From an uncultured Clostridia bacterium (GTDB lineage Bacteria; Bacillota; Clostridia; Christensenellales; Aristaeellaceae): DNA of 64,000 bases. The DNA lies in NCBI GenBank assembly GCA_946629635.1, contig CAMOYA010000001.1:1-64000 (forward strand), written 5' to 3'. Position numbers and translations under genes: made by a program. Of the stretch, positions 17,455 through 27,170 are shown piece by piece. A model generated the notes under the pieces. The model searched no databases. It was not told the origin of the DNA and saw only the letters and a list, made by a program, of their open reading frames with translations. Position 1 is the first letter of the stretch; each line of letters starts with the position of its first letter.

Positions 17455-17484
17455 TTGACAAATGAGAAAGGCAGGGCCTATAAT
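17455..17484 (+). promoter_or_regulatory. Sigma-A promoter for the ACT/UPF0210 operon
   Basis: Perfect TTGACA (17455-17460) and perfect TATAAT (17479-17484) are separated by 18 bases, divergent from the maf promoter. The first start codon is 33 bases downstream. Confidence 0.85.
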
Positions 17485-17516
17485 ACAATGTATTTTTGTA
17501 TGCTGGAGGAAATGAG

Positions 17517-17789
17517 ATGACCAAGGCGCTGGTTTCCGTAACGGGGCTGGATACCACCGGCATCATTGCCGCTGTGGCGACGAAGCTGAGTGAAATGAAC
17601 ATCAATATTCTGGACATTACGCAGACGATCCTGGGCGGATACTTTACCATGATGATGGTGGTGGATCTGGATGGGGCCCAGCTTGACTTTGAAGAGATCA
17701 ACCGCCGGCTCCAGCCGGTGCGGGATGACCTGAAGATGACCATTCATCTGCAGCGAATGGATATTTTCGACGCGATGCACAGAATCTGA
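17517..17789 (+). CDS. ACT-domain protein (UPF0237 / GcvR-like)
   Basis: This 90-residue stand-alone ACT domain begins [18 protein letters not shown], the UPF0237 signature. ATG 17517 is seven bases after GGAGG; an upstream TTG frame is rejected. ACT domains bind amino acids or related small ligands. It is followed 13 bases later by its constant partner, a UPF0210 (DUF711) protein. The biochemical role of the pair is not known; a regulatory subunit-enzyme relation is a reasonable guess. Confidence 0.9.
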   Translation: MTKALVSVTGLDTTGIIAAVATKLSEMNINILDITQTILGGYFTMMMVVDLDGAQLDFEEINRRLQPVRDDLKMTIHLQRMDIFDAMHRI

Positions 17790-17802
17790 CGGAGGCGGAA
17801 AG

Positions 17803-19149
17803 ATGATCGAAACAGGCGAAATCCTTCAGACGATGCGCATGATTCAGGAGGAAAACTTTGATATCCGGACGATCACCCTGGGGATCAACCTGCTGGACTG
17901 CTCGGATCCGGATCCGGAAAGATGCGCACAGCGGGTGTACGACAAAATCTGTCAGCTTGCCGGTAACCTGGTGCATACCGGCGAGGAGATCGAAACGGAA
18001 TTCGGCATTCCGATCGTCAACAAGCGGATCAGCGTCACACCGGTCAGCCTGATCTCCCAGGGGGATCCGCGGCCCATCGCCAGAGCGCTGGACCGGGCGG
18101 CAGCGGAGGTGGGCGTCAATTTTCTGGGCGGCTATTCCGCGCTGATGCACAAGGGCGCAACGAAGGCGGACGAGCGTCTGCTCGCGTCCATTCCGGAGGT
18201 TCTGAGCGAAACGAAGCTTCTCTGTTCCAGCGTAAACGTTGCGTCGACCCGATCGGGCATCAATATGAACGCCGTCCGGGAAATGGGAAAGATCATCCGG
18301 AAAACGGCGGAGCTGACGGCGGATTCCGATGGTCTGGGATGTGCGAAGCTGGTCGTGTTTGCCAATGCCGTGGAGGACAATCCGTTCATGGCAGGTGCGT
18401 TCTGCGGGACAGGAGAGCCGGAATGCGCGATCAATGTCGGGGTCTCCGGCCCCGGTGTGGTCAAGGTCGCTCTCGAATCCGTCAGGGGTCAGCCCTTTGA
18501 CGTGCTGGCGGAAACGATCAAGCGGACGGCTTTCAAGATCACCCGGGTGGGACAGCTGGTGGCCAGGGAAGCGAGCCAGCGGATGGGCGTTCCGTTCGGA
18601 ATCGTGGATCTGAGCCTTGCTCCGACGCCGGCGCGCGGGGATTCGGTGGCCCATATCCTGATGGAAATGGGGCTGGAGATGGCCGGTGCGCCCGGCACCA
18701 CGGCCGCGCTTGCCCTGCTGAACGATGCCGTCAAGAAGGGCGGTGTCATGGCCAGCAACCATGTCGGGGGGCTCAGCGGCGCATTTATACCGGTCAGTGA
18801 GGATATCGGAATGATAGAAGCGGCCTCCCGCGGCGTGCTGACGCTGGAGAAGCTGGAGGCGATGACTTGCGTGTGCTCCGTCGGACTGGACATGATTGCC
18901 ATCCCCGGGGATACTTCCGCGGCAACGATCAGCGGCATCATCGCGGATGAGGCGGCGATCGGCGTGATCAACAACAAGACGACCGCGGTCCGCGTGATAC
19001 CTGCTGTCGGAAAAAAAGCGGGGGACCGGGTCGAGTTTGGCGGACTGCTTGGATTTGCGCCGGTCATGCCGGTGAATCCGATGAAAAATGACGACTTTAT
19101 CGCGCGCGGCGGGCGCATTCCGGCGCCGCTGCATTCACTGAGAAACTGA
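17803..19149 (+). CDS. UPF0210 (DUF711, PFL) family protein
   Basis: This 448-residue protein matches the UPF0210 family of about 450 residues. The N-terminal [18 protein letters not shown] region, the [10 protein letters not shown] motif and the C-terminal glycine-rich [13 protein letters not shown] end are typical. The family is structurally related to pyruvate-formate-lyase-like barrels, but no activity is established. It is soluble and co-transcribed with the UPF0237 ACT protein. This two-gene unit is widely conserved in Firmicutes. The function remains unknown. Confidence 0.88.
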   Translation: MIETGEILQTMRMIQEENFDIRTITLGINLLDCSDPDPERCAQRVYDKICQLAGNLVHTGEEIETEFGIPIVNKRISVTPVSLISQGDPRPIARALDRAAAEVGVNFLGGYSALMHKGATKADERLLASIPEVLSETKLLCSSVNVASTRSGINMNAVREMGKIIRKTAELTADSDGLGCAKLVVFANAVEDNPFMAGAFCGTGEPECAINVGVSGPGVVKVALESVRGQPFDVLAETIKRTAFKITRVGQLVAREASQRMGVPFGIVDLSLAPTPARGDSVAHILMEMGLEMAGAPGTTAALALLNDAVKKGGVMASNHVGGLSGAFIPVSEDIGMIEAASRGVLTLEKLEAMTCVCSVGLDMIAIPGDTSAATISGIIADEAAIGVINNKTTAVRVIPAVGKKAGDRVEFGGLLGFAPVMPVNPMKNDDFIARGGRIPAPLHSLRN

Positions 19150-19177
19150 TGGACAGGATCCTTTTTACGGGGGTTTT

Positions 19178-20449
19178 ATGAGCAATTTTGTGGACCAGGT
19201 TCGGATTACCGTCAAGGCAGGCAACGGCGGCAACGGTTCTGCATCGTTTCACCGGGAAAAATATGTGATGAACGGTGGGCCGGACGGGGGTGACGGTGGC
19301 AACGGGGGTGACATCCAGTTCATGGCCGATCCCAACATGCACACGCTGCTGGATTTCCGGTTCCGGAGCAAGTATACGGCGGAAAACGGAGGGGACGGAA
19401 GCGCCAACCGATGCACGGGAAAGCGGGGAGAGAACCTGCTGATCAAGGTTCCGGTCGGTACGGTGATCCGGAACGATGAAACCGGAAAAGTCATGGCGGA
19501 CATGGATCAGAGCGGAGAGATCCGGACGCTTCTGCGCGGCGGGAAAGGCGGATGGGGAAACCAGCACTTTGCCACATCGACGCGGCAGGCGCCGAACTTT
19601 GCCAGGCCGGGAATCAAAACGGAAGTGAAAACCATCCGGCTGGAGCTGAAAACGATCGCGGACGTCGGCCTGATCGGTTACCCCAACGTGGGGAAAAGTT
19701 CGATCCTCAGCGTGGTGACCAGCGCGCGGCCGAAGGTTGGCAATTATCATTTTACGACGCTGACGCCGAATCTCGGAATCGTGAGGCGATTCGGAAAGGA
19801 TATCGTTCTGGCGGACATACCGGGGCTGATCGAAGGCGCGGCGGAAGGCGCGGGTCTTGGACACGATTTCCTTCGCCATGTCGAAAGAACCCGGCTCCTG
19901 CTTCATGTGGTGGATATTTCGGGAAGCGAAGGGCGGGATCCGGTTGACGATCTGGATCAGATCAACACGGAGCTGGATCATTACGGCAATCTGTCCGAAC
20001 TGCCTCAGATAATCGTGTGCAACAAGACGGATCTGCCCGGTGCGGAGGAAAACCTCCGGCGGATGAAAATGCTGGGGGAAAGCATGGAATGCCCGGTGTT
20101 TGCGGTCAGCGCTGCCACGCATCAGGGGTTTGAGGCGCTGCTGGACGCCGTGGCGGAAAAACTGGAGACCCTTCCGCCCATTCTGCATTATGCGGAGGAA
20201 GAGGAAGAGGCCGAGAACCCCTCCGTCCGGGATGATTTTGAGATCATCGTAGACGACGGTGTCTTTGAGGTGGCCGGTCCCGGGATGGAAAGACTGATCG
20301 ACAGCGTGAATTTTGACGATCTGGAAAGCTTGAACTGGTTCCACAGAACCCTTCGCCGGCTCGGCGTCATCGATGCGCTCCGCGAAAAAGGCGCCGGGGA
20401 GGGCAGCACAGTCCGGATCGCGGGCATGGAATTTGACTTTGTGGAATAA
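19178..20449 (+). CDS. obgE: ObgE, Obg-family GTPase
   Basis: This 423-residue GTPase is required for 50S ribosome assembly and stress control. It has the glycine-rich Obg fold (residues 1-157), then the G domain with GYPNVGKSS (G1), DIPGLIEGA (G3) and NKTD (G4). A C-terminal OCT domain (about 350-423) is as expected for Firmicutes. GGGGG lies upstream of the ATG. yhbY follows directly, a common pairing of two ribosome assembly factors. Confidence 0.95.
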   Translation: MSNFVDQVRITVKAGNGGNGSASFHREKYVMNGGPDGGDGGNGGDIQFMADPNMHTLLDFRFRSKYTAENGGDGSANRCTGKRGENLLIKVPVGTVIRNDETGKVMADMDQSGEIRTLLRGGKGGWGNQHFATSTRQAPNFARPGIKTEVKTIRLELKTIADVGLIGYPNVGKSSILSVVTSARPKVGNYHFTTLTPNLGIVRRFGKDIVLADIPGLIEGAAEGAGLGHDFLRHVERTRLLLHVVDISGSEGRDPVDDLDQINTELDHYGNLSELPQIIVCNKTDLPGAEENLRRMKMLGESMECPVFAVSAATHQGFEALLDAVAEKLETLPPILHYAEEEEEAENPSVRDDFEIIVDDGVFEVAGPGMERLIDSVNFDDLESLNWFHRTLRRLGVIDALREKGAGEGSTVRIAGMEFDFVE

Positions 20450-20466
20450 GGATGGAGGTTTCAGAA

Positions 20467-20757
20467 ATGACAGGGAAACAGAGGGCTGCGCTCCGTGCGA
20501 TGGCAAATCCGCTGGATACCATTCTGTATATCGGCAAGGACGGAATCACCGATCACACCATCCGGGAAGCGGAGGATGCGCTGGAAGCGCGCGAGCTGAT
20601 CAAGGGATGCGTTCAGCAGGGGGCGCCGGTCTCCGCAAGGGAAGCGCTGAGCGAGCTTTGCGAGAGGACCCACGCGGAACCGATTCAGCAGATCGGACGC
20701 AGGTTTGTTCTGTACCGGCCCAGCCGGGAAAATCCCAGAATTGTGATTGGGGACTGA
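20467..20757 (+). CDS. yhbY: YhbY family RNA-binding protein (CRM domain)
   Basis: This 96-residue CRS1/YhbY (CRM) domain protein binds pre-50S particles. It begins MTGKQRAALRAMANPLD and has the family's YIGKDGIT loop (in place of the GxxG type) and the C-terminal GRRFVLYRPS strand. ATG 20467 is eight bases after GGAGG (20454-20458); the in-frame ATG at 20452 lies before that site. It is located between obgE and murC, as in several Clostridia. Confidence 0.9.
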   Translation: MTGKQRAALRAMANPLDTILYIGKDGITDHTIREAEDALEARELIKGCVQQGAPVSAREALSELCERTHAEPIQQIGRRFVLYRPSRENPRIVIGD

Positions 20758-20764
20758 GAGTCAA

Positions 20765-22189
20765 ATGGAAACGGCACATATCAGAGACTACCGGGGAAAG
20801 AGAATTCACCTGATCGGCATCGGCGGAAGCAGCATGAGCGGACTCGCGGAAATGCTGATTACGGAAGGATATCGGGTTTCCGGCAGTGACCGGGACGAAG
20901 GATATCTGATCCACCATGTCCGCGAAAAGGGCGGAGAAGTGATGATCGGGCACCGGGCCGAAAATGTCCGGGGCGCGGATCTGGTCGTATATTCGGCGGC
21001 CATTCATCCGGACAATCCGGAACGCATGGAAGCGGACCGGCTTGGCATTCCATCCATCGAGCGCGCGGAGCTTCTGGGGCAGCTGATGGACGGATATGAC
21101 CGGGCAGTCGGCATATGCGGCGCCCACGGAAAGACGACGGTTACCTCCATGCTCAGCCAGATCCTGATGGAAGCCGGGAAAGATCCGAGCGTTCATATCG
21201 GCGGGCGTCTGGATGCGATCGGCGGCAGCGTTCGCGTGGGCGGAAGCGATCTGTTTGTTGCTGAAGCCTGCGAATATAACCGCAGCTTTCTGCATATGCA
21301 TCCGAGAATGGCGGTGGTGCTGAACATCGATGCGGATCATCTGGACTGCTACAGGGATCTGGACGAAATCGAGGATACGTTCGGAATATTTCTGCATCAG
21401 CTCCCGGATGACGGCATCGCCATCGGCAATGGGGATGATCCCCGCGTGCGCCGTCAGATCAACCGGCTGAAATGCCGGAAGGTCTTCTTCGGTTCTGACG
21501 GGGAGAACGACTGGTACCCTGAGCGGATTGAGGAGGACGGGGAAGGATACGCGACCTTCAATGTCATGCACTGCGGTCGGAAAGCGGCACGCCTGAAGAT
21601 GGGCGTCCCCGGAGATTTCAACCGGATGAATGCCCTGGCCGCGTTTGCGGCCGCTGTTGAACTGGGCGTCCTGCCGTCGGAGGCGGCAGCATCCCTGGAA
21701 CGGTTTACCGGCGCCCATCGGCGCTTTGAGAGAACCGATGTGATCGACGGCGTCGAGATCTTCCATGATTACGGTCATAACCCGACGGAGATGCGCAACG
21801 CGCTGTCCATTGCCCGGAAACGCTGCCACGGAAGGCTGTGGGCCGTTATGCAGCCGCATACTTTCAGCCGCGTGCGCACGCTGTTTGATCAGTATCTGAC
21901 CTGTACCGAAGCGGCAGATTATACCCTGGTGACGGATATATGTGCAGCCCGGGAAGCGGATCCCGGCGACCTGAACAGCGGCATGCTTGTGGACGGCATG
22001 AGGGAAAACGGAATCGACGCATTCTGGACGCCGACCTTTGATGACACGGAAGCATATCTTCGCAGCCACTGGCAGAGCGGAGATCTGGTGCTGACCATGG
22101 GCTGCGGGGACATCAACCTGCTGAATGATCAGATCCACCGGCATCAGCTGCAGCGTGAGCAGGACAAAGAAGGGGGCTCTCAGCTGTGA
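20765..22189 (+). CDS. murC: MurC, UDP-N-acetylmuramate--L-alanine ligase
   Basis: This 474-residue Mur ligase adds the first L-alanine of the stem peptide with ATP. It has an N-terminal Rossmann segment (IHLIGIGGSSMSGLA) and an ATP-site GAHGKTT near residue 119. The ligand-binding EACEYNRSF, the NIDADHLD segment and a C-terminal domain with FHDYGHNPTEM are also present. The best start is ATG 20765; a TTG at 20747 lies inside yhbY. The adjacent gene, alr, supplies D-alanine for the same precursor, so this is a short peptidoglycan unit. Confidence 0.93.
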   Translation: METAHIRDYRGKRIHLIGIGGSSMSGLAEMLITEGYRVSGSDRDEGYLIHHVREKGGEVMIGHRAENVRGADLVVYSAAIHPDNPERMEADRLGIPSIERAELLGQLMDGYDRAVGICGAHGKTTVTSMLSQILMEAGKDPSVHIGGRLDAIGGSVRVGGSDLFVAEACEYNRSFLHMHPRMAVVLNIDADHLDCYRDLDEIEDTFGIFLHQLPDDGIAIGNGDDPRVRRQINRLKCRKVFFGSDGENDWYPERIEEDGEGYATFNVMHCGRKAARLKMGVPGDFNRMNALAAFAAAVELGVLPSEAAASLERFTGAHRRFERTDVIDGVEIFHDYGHNPTEMRNALSIARKRCHGRLWAVMQPHTFSRVRTLFDQYLTCTEAADYTLVTDICAAREADPGDLNSGMLVDGMRENGIDAFWTPTFDDTEAYLRSHWQSGDLVLTMGCGDINLLNDQIHRHQLQREQDKEGGSQL

Positions 22190-23304
22190 ATATGCCGCGA
22201 AACAGGCGGGTGATTCTCCCGGAGAATATCCGGAAAAACATGCGGGCGCTGTGCGGTATGGTACCGGAAGGCGTCGGCGTGATGGCGGTTGTCAAGGCGG
22301 ACGGATATGGCCACGGATCCGCTCCGGTGGCCCGGGCAGCGCTGGAGGGCGGTGCCTCCATGCTGGCGGTCGCTTCCGTCGCAGAAGGAACGGAAATTCG
22401 GAAAAGCGGGATCCAGGCGCCGATTCTGGTGCTGGGTGCCGTGAGCCGCGATGATGTGGACGAGGGAACGGAATCCGGTCTGATCCAAACGGTCTGTTCG
22501 CCTGAAATGGTTGAGATCTGCGAGAAGAGCGCAAAGGAACATAAAAAACAGACCAAAGTTCACCTGAAGATCGACACGGGCATGGGGCGGATCGGCGTCC
22601 GCAATCCGGCGGAACGGGACGCTGTGCTGCGCGCGCTGGCGCATTCGCCGCACGTGAAGCTGACCGGGACGTTTACGCATTTTTCCGACGCGGATGACGG
22701 CCCGGACGGCATGGAATACACGGAGCATCAGTACCGGATTTTCCGGGACATGACGGACATCCTTGACGCAGGGGTCCTCCGGCACTGCGCCAATTCTGCC
22801 GTGATCCACCGCAGACCGGATATGGCGATGGATATGGTCCGGGCCGGAATCAGCCTTTACGGGTATCCTCCGGTGGAAACCGGCCTTCCGCTCAAACCGT
22901 GCATGCGCTGGACCGCGCGGATCAGCTACGTCAAGGAAATTCCTTCCGGCGTATACATCAGTTACGGCCGAACCTTCCTTTCCGAGCGTCCGATGCGCAT
23001 CGCCACGGTGACCTGCGGATACGGGGACGGCTATCACCGGTGCGCCGGGAAAGCGGCGGAAGTGCTGATCCGCGGAAAGCGTGCCAGCGTCGTTGGCCGC
23101 ATTTGCATGGATCAGATGATGGTGGACGTAACGGACATCCCGGATGCCCGAATGGACGACGAAGTCGTTCTGATGGGTTCGTCCGGTCCGGAGCGGATTA
23201 CCGCGGAGGATCTGGCCCGATGGGCGGGTACGATCAGCTACGAAATTCTGCTCAGCGCCGGAAGCCGGGTGGAACGAATCTATGATTTCAGTCAGGAATT
23301 TTAA
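22186..23304 (+). CDS. alr: Alanine racemase
   Basis: This 372-residue PLP enzyme converts L- to D-alanine for peptidoglycan and teichoic acids. The Schiff-base lysine is Lys37 in VVKADGYGHG, and the second catalytic base, Tyr, is in ISYGRTF. It starts at GTG 22186, overlapping the murC stop (GTGA), with ATG 22192 as an alternative. The KIDTGMGRIG and MDQMMVDVT segments are typical. Confidence 0.93.
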   Translation: MNMPRNRRVILPENIRKNMRALCGMVPEGVGVMAVVKADGYGHGSAPVARAALEGGASMLAVASVAEGTEIRKSGIQAPILVLGAVSRDDVDEGTESGLIQTVCSPEMVEICEKSAKEHKKQTKVHLKIDTGMGRIGVRNPAERDAVLRALAHSPHVKLTGTFTHFSDADDGPDGMEYTEHQYRIFRDMTDILDAGVLRHCANSAVIHRRPDMAMDMVRAGISLYGYPPVETGLPLKPCMRWTARISYVKEIPSGVYISYGRTFLSERPMRIATVTCGYGDGYHRCAGKAAEVLIRGKRASVVGRICMDQMMVDVTDIPDARMDDEVVLMGSSGPERITAEDLARWAGTISYEILLSAGSRVERIYDFSQEF

Positions 23305-23319
23305 TCTGGAGGTTGTCTT

Positions 23320-24132
23320 ATGGCCAGGAAGAAAAAACCGGTTCAGGAAGTCCGGAAACCCTATCTGATGGGAAAGATCTGGGATGAGGAGTCCTTCCGC
23401 AATGTGCTGAAGCTGTTCGGCGTATTCATTCTTTCATTCCTGATGACTTTTATCGTATGTTCCATGACGAGCTTCGACAGCCCGATTCTGCGGATTGCCG
23501 TCAATATCCTGATTGCGGCGCTGATTCTGTTCGTCTTTTATCATCAGGGTCTCTCCAGAGGGACGGATGCGGTGGCCAGAGGCGAGATCCTGTACCAGCG
23601 CCGGGAGAAGGGAATCGAGGTCTCCTCCGGGGAACAGGCGCTGTGCTATCATCATCTGAAGGGCTTTTTGACATGTCTGCTGGCGGTTGTGCCCTTTCTG
23701 ATTCTGGCGCTGATCCTGGCCTTCACGACGAAGCGTCAGATGACGGGCATCGGGGCGCTGCCCGGATGGATGAACAGTTTCCTGCGGAGAAACGAGATCG
23801 GCGACGCGCTCGTGACCTATACGCAGGCGAGCTCGCTTACCTTCCCGGACATCCTTCGGATCGTCGTCAGGATCTGCATCATGCCGTTCATCAGCATGGC
23901 CGGAACGGCGGATGCTGACCTGCTACTGCTCGTTGAACGGCTTTCTCCGGTCATTCTGCTTCTGCCCGTGATCGCATATGGCTGCGGATACATGGGCGGG
24001 CGAAATGTGAGAACTCAGATCCATACGGAAATCGCGGAGAACGCCCGGCTTCGCCGCCGCAGGGAAAACAGGACCAGGAAGAACAGAATGCGGGGCGCAG
24101 GTTCCGGCCGTACCCCTGAACAGCTGAACTGA
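23320..24132 (+). CDS. Membrane protein of unknown function, 270 aa
   Basis: The sequence shows a basic N-terminus, then about four or five hydrophobic segments (near residues 36-55, 58-75, 115-138, 180-195 and 202-222). A strongly basic Arg/Lys-rich tail of about 45 residues follows, probably cytoplasmic. I recognise no family. It sits 15 bases after alr and 13 before rsmD, so it is expressed with cell-wall and translation genes. The basic tail could contact nucleic acid or acidic lipids; that is speculation. Confidence 0.75.
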   Translation: MARKKKPVQEVRKPYLMGKIWDEESFRNVLKLFGVFILSFLMTFIVCSMTSFDSPILRIAVNILIAALILFVFYHQGLSRGTDAVARGEILYQRREKGIEVSSGEQALCYHHLKGFLTCLLAVVPFLILALILAFTTKRQMTGIGALPGWMNSFLRRNEIGDALVTYTQASSLTFPDILRIVVRICIMPFISMAGTADADLLLLVERLSPVILLLPVIAYGCGYMGGRNVRTQIHTEIAENARLRRRRENRTRKNRMRGAGSGRTPEQLN

Positions 24133-24145
24133 GGGATGCATCATC

Positions 24146-24688
24146 ATGCGGATTATTGCAGGAGAGGCACGCGGACGGAGGATTGATGCGCCGGCCGGAC
24201 GGAATACCCGGCCGACGCTGGACCGCGTCCGGGAAAACCTGTTCAATATCCTTCAGAATCGCCTGATCGGACGGACTGTGCTGGATCTCTTTGCCGGTTC
24301 CGGGGCGCTGAGTCTGGAGGCGATCAGCCGGGGTGCGGCATTCGCTGTCATGGTGGATTCCTCCCGGGAAGCGCACCGGGTTCAGATGCGCAATACGGAG
24401 GGACTCGGTTTTTCGGACAGGGCAGAAATCCTGCTCTGCGACTGGCATCAGGCGGTATCGCGGCTGAAGTCGGAAGGGAGAACCTTTGACCTTGTTTTTC
24501 TGGATCCGCCCTATTCGATGACGGATCTGCAGGAAGTGTTCCGGGCAATTCATCCGCTGCTTTCTGCGGACGGGCTTGTGATCCTGGAGCATGAAGCCGG
24601 CGTGCAGCCGATGACAGGGGATACGCTCCGGAAGACGGACGAGCGGAAGTGGGGCTTCTGTGCCGTCACCTTCTTTACAGAAGCCTGA
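24146..24688 (+). CDS. rsmD: RsmD, 16S rRNA (guanine-966-N2)-methyltransferase
   Basis: This 180-residue Rossmann methyltransferase begins MRIIAGEARGRRI, the family start. It has the SAM-binding DLFAGSGALSLEAISRGA and the catalytic DPPY motif near residue 120. It methylates G966 in the 30S head. It is followed by coaD, the classic rsmD-coaD arrangement in Firmicutes. Confidence 0.93.
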   Translation: MRIIAGEARGRRIDAPAGRNTRPTLDRVRENLFNILQNRLIGRTVLDLFAGSGALSLEAISRGAAFAVMVDSSREAHRVQMRNTEGLGFSDRAEILLCDWHQAVSRLKSEGRTFDLVFLDPPYSMTDLQEVFRAIHPLLSADGLVILEHEAGVQPMTGDTLRKTDERKWGFCAVTFFTEA

Positions 24689-24713
24689 GTCGGAATGGGA
24701 GGGAAACAGGACC

Positions 24714-25196
24714 ATGAAGAACCGATGCGTTTTTCCCGGATCCTTTGATCCGGTGACTGTCGGTCATATGAACCTGATCGAAAGAGCTGCCGGCATTTTT
24801 GATGAGGTGATCGTTACGGTTATGGTGAACATCCGTAAAACCGGGACGATCCCGGCTGAACACAGGGCAAGGCTGCTGGAAAAAGCGTGCGGGGAATTCA
24901 GCAATGTGTCCGTGGAGCAGTGGGACGGGCTGCTGGCGGATTATATGCGGATGCACCCGGATGCTGTCGTAATCCGCGGCGTCCGGAGCACGGCGGAATT
25001 TGAACAGGAAATCACCGCTTCAGCCATCAACCGCTCCATTTATGCGGATATGGAAACGCTGCTGATGCCATCAACGGAGGAGCTGAGCTGCATTTCATCC
25101 TCAGCGGTCCGGGAGATTGCGGCTTTCGGCGGGGATATCGGGGCATATGTTCCTGCATCGGTCCGGAAGGAAATTGAGCAGTATCTGAAGAAATAA
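24714..25196 (+). CDS. coaD: CoaD, phosphopantetheine adenylyltransferase
   Basis: This 160-residue nucleotidyltransferase converts 4'-phosphopantetheine and ATP to dephospho-CoA. The family's T/HxGH motif is seen as TVGH in GSFDPVTVGHMNLI. The ISSSAVREI motif (KMSKS-like counterpart) and a conserved VIRGVRSTAEFEQE stretch are present. ATG 24714 follows a GGGAGGG site; a frame reaching back to 24660 lies inside rsmD and is not used. Length is typical (159-165). Confidence 0.94.
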   Translation: MKNRCVFPGSFDPVTVGHMNLIERAAGIFDEVIVTVMVNIRKTGTIPAEHRARLLEKACGEFSNVSVEQWDGLLADYMRMHPDAVVIRGVRSTAEFEQEITASAINRSIYADMETLLMPSTEELSCISSSAVREIAAFGGDIGAYVPASVRKEIEQYLKK

Positions 25197-25257
25197 ATAC
25201 TCATCACGCGTGTGATGATGATCAATCAAATATGATGAAGACGGAGGATGGATTTTC

Positions 25258-25896
25258 ATGGCTACGGATATCAACAGCGCTGAGCTTTGTCTGAATGCAG
25301 TGCGCGTCATGATGGATGAGGTTCGGAATGCAAAAAAGACGCTGCTCAACAGCGAAACCTGCATTGTGAACCGCGATGTGATGACTGCGCGGCTTGAATA
25401 TCTGAAGGAAAACCTGCCGGATACGGTGGAAAAGGCCGCCGAAATTGTTCAGCAGGAAGAAACCATCCGGAAGGAAACGGAACAGAAAAAGAATGAAATT
25501 CTGGACAGCGCATCCGCACAGGCCCAGACGACGGTGAACGAGGCAACCCAGAAGGCGCAGCAGATGATGGAGCGGGCCGGCTATGAGGCGAATGCGATGA
25601 TGGAACGGGCCCAGAATGAGGCGAAGGCATGCGTGGAAGCGGCCAAGGCGGAAGCGGGCAGGATCGTTGAAGACGCTGAAAAGAAAGCGGCAGAGCTTGT
25701 GGAGCAGGAAAGCATCGTCCGCCGTGCCCGGGTCGAAAGCGACGAGCTGAAGGAAAACGCCCGGCAGGAAGCGGCCAATCTGCACAAGAATACGCTGGAC
25801 TATATTGACTCGCTGCTTGCCGAAACGGACCGGAAGATGAGCGAGCTGATCAACAATATCCGGCTGGAGAGAAATGAAATCCGGAACCATCGGTAA
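25258..25896 (+). CDS. Coiled-coil protein of unknown function, 212 aa
   Basis: This is a soluble, highly charged protein dominated by a helical coiled coil (about residues 60-190) full of Glu, Ala, Lys and Gln. No membrane segment, signal peptide or cysteine-rich site is present. The composition resembles ATP-synthase b-subunit or DivIVA-like stalks, but the typical DivIVA N-terminal motif is absent. It lies 61 bases after coaD behind a GGAGG site and may be the last gene of the obg-coaD run. A scaffolding role is plausible but unproven. Confidence 0.75.
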   Translation: MATDINSAELCLNAVRVMMDEVRNAKKTLLNSETCIVNRDVMTARLEYLKENLPDTVEKAAEIVQQEETIRKETEQKKNEILDSASAQAQTTVNEATQKAQQMMERAGYEANAMMERAQNEAKACVEAAKAEAGRIVEDAEKKAAELVEQESIVRRARVESDELKENARQEAANLHKNTLDYIDSLLAETDRKMSELINNIRLERNEIRNHR

Positions 25897-25898
25897 GG

Positions 25899-25919
25899 TT
25901 TTGTGCAATATGCACAAAA
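25899..25919. promoter_or_regulatory. Perfect 9-bp inverted repeat, possible operator
   Basis: TTTTGTGCA and TGCACAAAA flank a three-base spacer, beginning three bases after the preceding stop codon. No T run follows, so it is not a normal terminator. It lies about 55 bases upstream of the -10 of the sugar-ABC ATPase gene, where a dimeric regulator could bind. A cre-like half site TGAAAACG (25937-25944) lies between. Confidence 0.4.
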
Positions 25920-25969
25920 TGAAAAGGAAAAGCTTGTGAAAACGGGCAATTCCTTTTTTTATTCTCCTT

Positions 25970-25978
25970 TGATACAAT
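25970..25978 (+). promoter_or_regulatory. Extended -10 promoter for the ABC ATPase gene
   Basis: TGATACAAT has five of six matches to TATAAT plus the upstream TG. The -35 region (TTCCTT, 25950-25955) is poor, which suits a regulated or activator-helped promoter. Confidence 0.5.
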
Positions 25979-26031
25979 GTCATCAGTTTCAGGGGAGGAC
26001 CCTGATATCAGAAAGACAGGAGGATCTGCAA

Positions 26032-27153
26032 ATGGCAAGTGTATCCCTTCAGCACATCTACAAGGTTTATACCGGTAACGTGACCGCCGTCAGCGACTTC
26101 ACGCTCGACATCGAAGACAAGGAGTTTATCGTTCTGGTCGGTCCTTCCGGCTGCGGTAAGTCCACCACCCTGCGCATGGTCGCCGGTCTGGAAGAAATTT
26201 CCGACGGCGAACTGTACATCGGAGACAAGCTGGTCAATGACGTCGCCCCCAAGGATCGCGACATCGCCATGGTGTTCCAGAACTACGCGCTGTATCCGCA
26301 CATGACCGTTTATGACAACATGGCTTTCGGTCTGAAGCTGCGGAAGACCCCCAAGGATGAGATCAAGCGCCGCGTTGAAGAAGCCGCCAAGATCCTGGAC
26401 ATCGCTCACCTGCTGAACCGGAAGCCGAAGGCTCTGTCCGGCGGTCAGCGTCAGCGTGTTGCTCTGGGCCGTGCCATCGTCCGTGAGCCGAAGGTCTTCC
26501 TTTTCGACGAACCTCTGTCCAACCTGGACGCGAAGCTGCGCGTTGCCATGCGTACGGAGATCACCAAGCTCCATCAGCGCCTGCAGACCACCTTCATCTA
26601 TGTTACGCACGACCAGACCGAGGCCATGACCATGGCCAGCCGCATCGTCGTTATGAAGGACGGCGTTGTGCAGCAGGTGGATACTCCCCAGAACCTGTAC
26701 GACTATCCGGCCAATGAATTCGTCGCCGGCTTCATCGGCAGCCCCCAGATGAACTTCTTCAATGTCAAGCTGGATCGTGAAGGCCAGGATGTTGTTGCCA
26801 AGTTTGGCGATAACAAGATCGTCGTCCCGAACAAGAAGATTTCCAAGTTCGTGGATGAAAGCTACATCGGCAAGGATGTTGTCATGGGTATCCGTCCCGA
26901 AAACATTCACGATGACGAGAGCAAGCTGGCTGAGTTCTCCACCGCCACCATCGATGTGGACGTGGAAGTGACCGAACTGATGGGCTCTGAAACCTATCTG
27001 TATCTGAGCACCACCGGCAAGGACGGCAACATCATCGCCCGCGTGGATCCGCGCACCAGCAGCAAGGCCGGCAGCAAGATCCGCATTGCCTTCGATACCA
27101 ACCACCTGCACTTCTTCGACAAGGAAACGGAGAAGACCATCCTGAACAAGTAA
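26032..27153 (+). CDS. msmK: MsmK/UgpC-type sugar ABC transporter ATPase
   Basis: This 373-residue ATPase of the carbohydrate CUT1 class energises sugar importers and often serves several permeases at once. Walker [10 protein letters not shown], signature LSGGQRQR, Walker [10 protein letters not shown] and the switch His (YVTHDQTEA) are all intact. The last 120 residues form the OB/TOBE regulatory domain. The codon choice is strongly biased, unlike its neighbours, implying high expression. ATG 26032 follows AGGAGG. No permease or binding protein is adjacent, so it probably acts as a shared ATPase for transporters elsewhere. Confidence 0.93.
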   Translation: MASVSLQHIYKVYTGNVTAVSDFTLDIEDKEFIVLVGPSGCGKSTTLRMVAGLEEISDGELYIGDKLVNDVAPKDRDIAMVFQNYALYPHMTVYDNMAFGLKLRKTPKDEIKRRVEEAAKILDIAHLLNRKPKALSGGQRQRVALGRAIVREPKVFLFDEPLSNLDAKLRVAMRTEITKLHQRLQTTFIYVTHDQTEAMTMASRIVVMKDGVVQQVDTPQNLYDYPANEFVAGFIGSPQMNFFNVKLDREGQDVVAKFGDNKIVVPNKKISKFVDESYIGKDVVMGIRPENIHDDESKLAEFSTATIDVDVEVTELMGSETYLYLSTTGKDGNIIARVDPRTSSKAGSKIRIAFDTNHLHFFDKETEKTILNK

Positions 27154-27170
27154 TTTCCCCTGTGATCAGT

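Noticed and set aside
25201-25218. Hairpin TCATCAC-GCGT-GTGATGA after coaD, considered as a terminator
   Set aside because: No T tract follows and the stem is short; it may be chance or a weak pause site.
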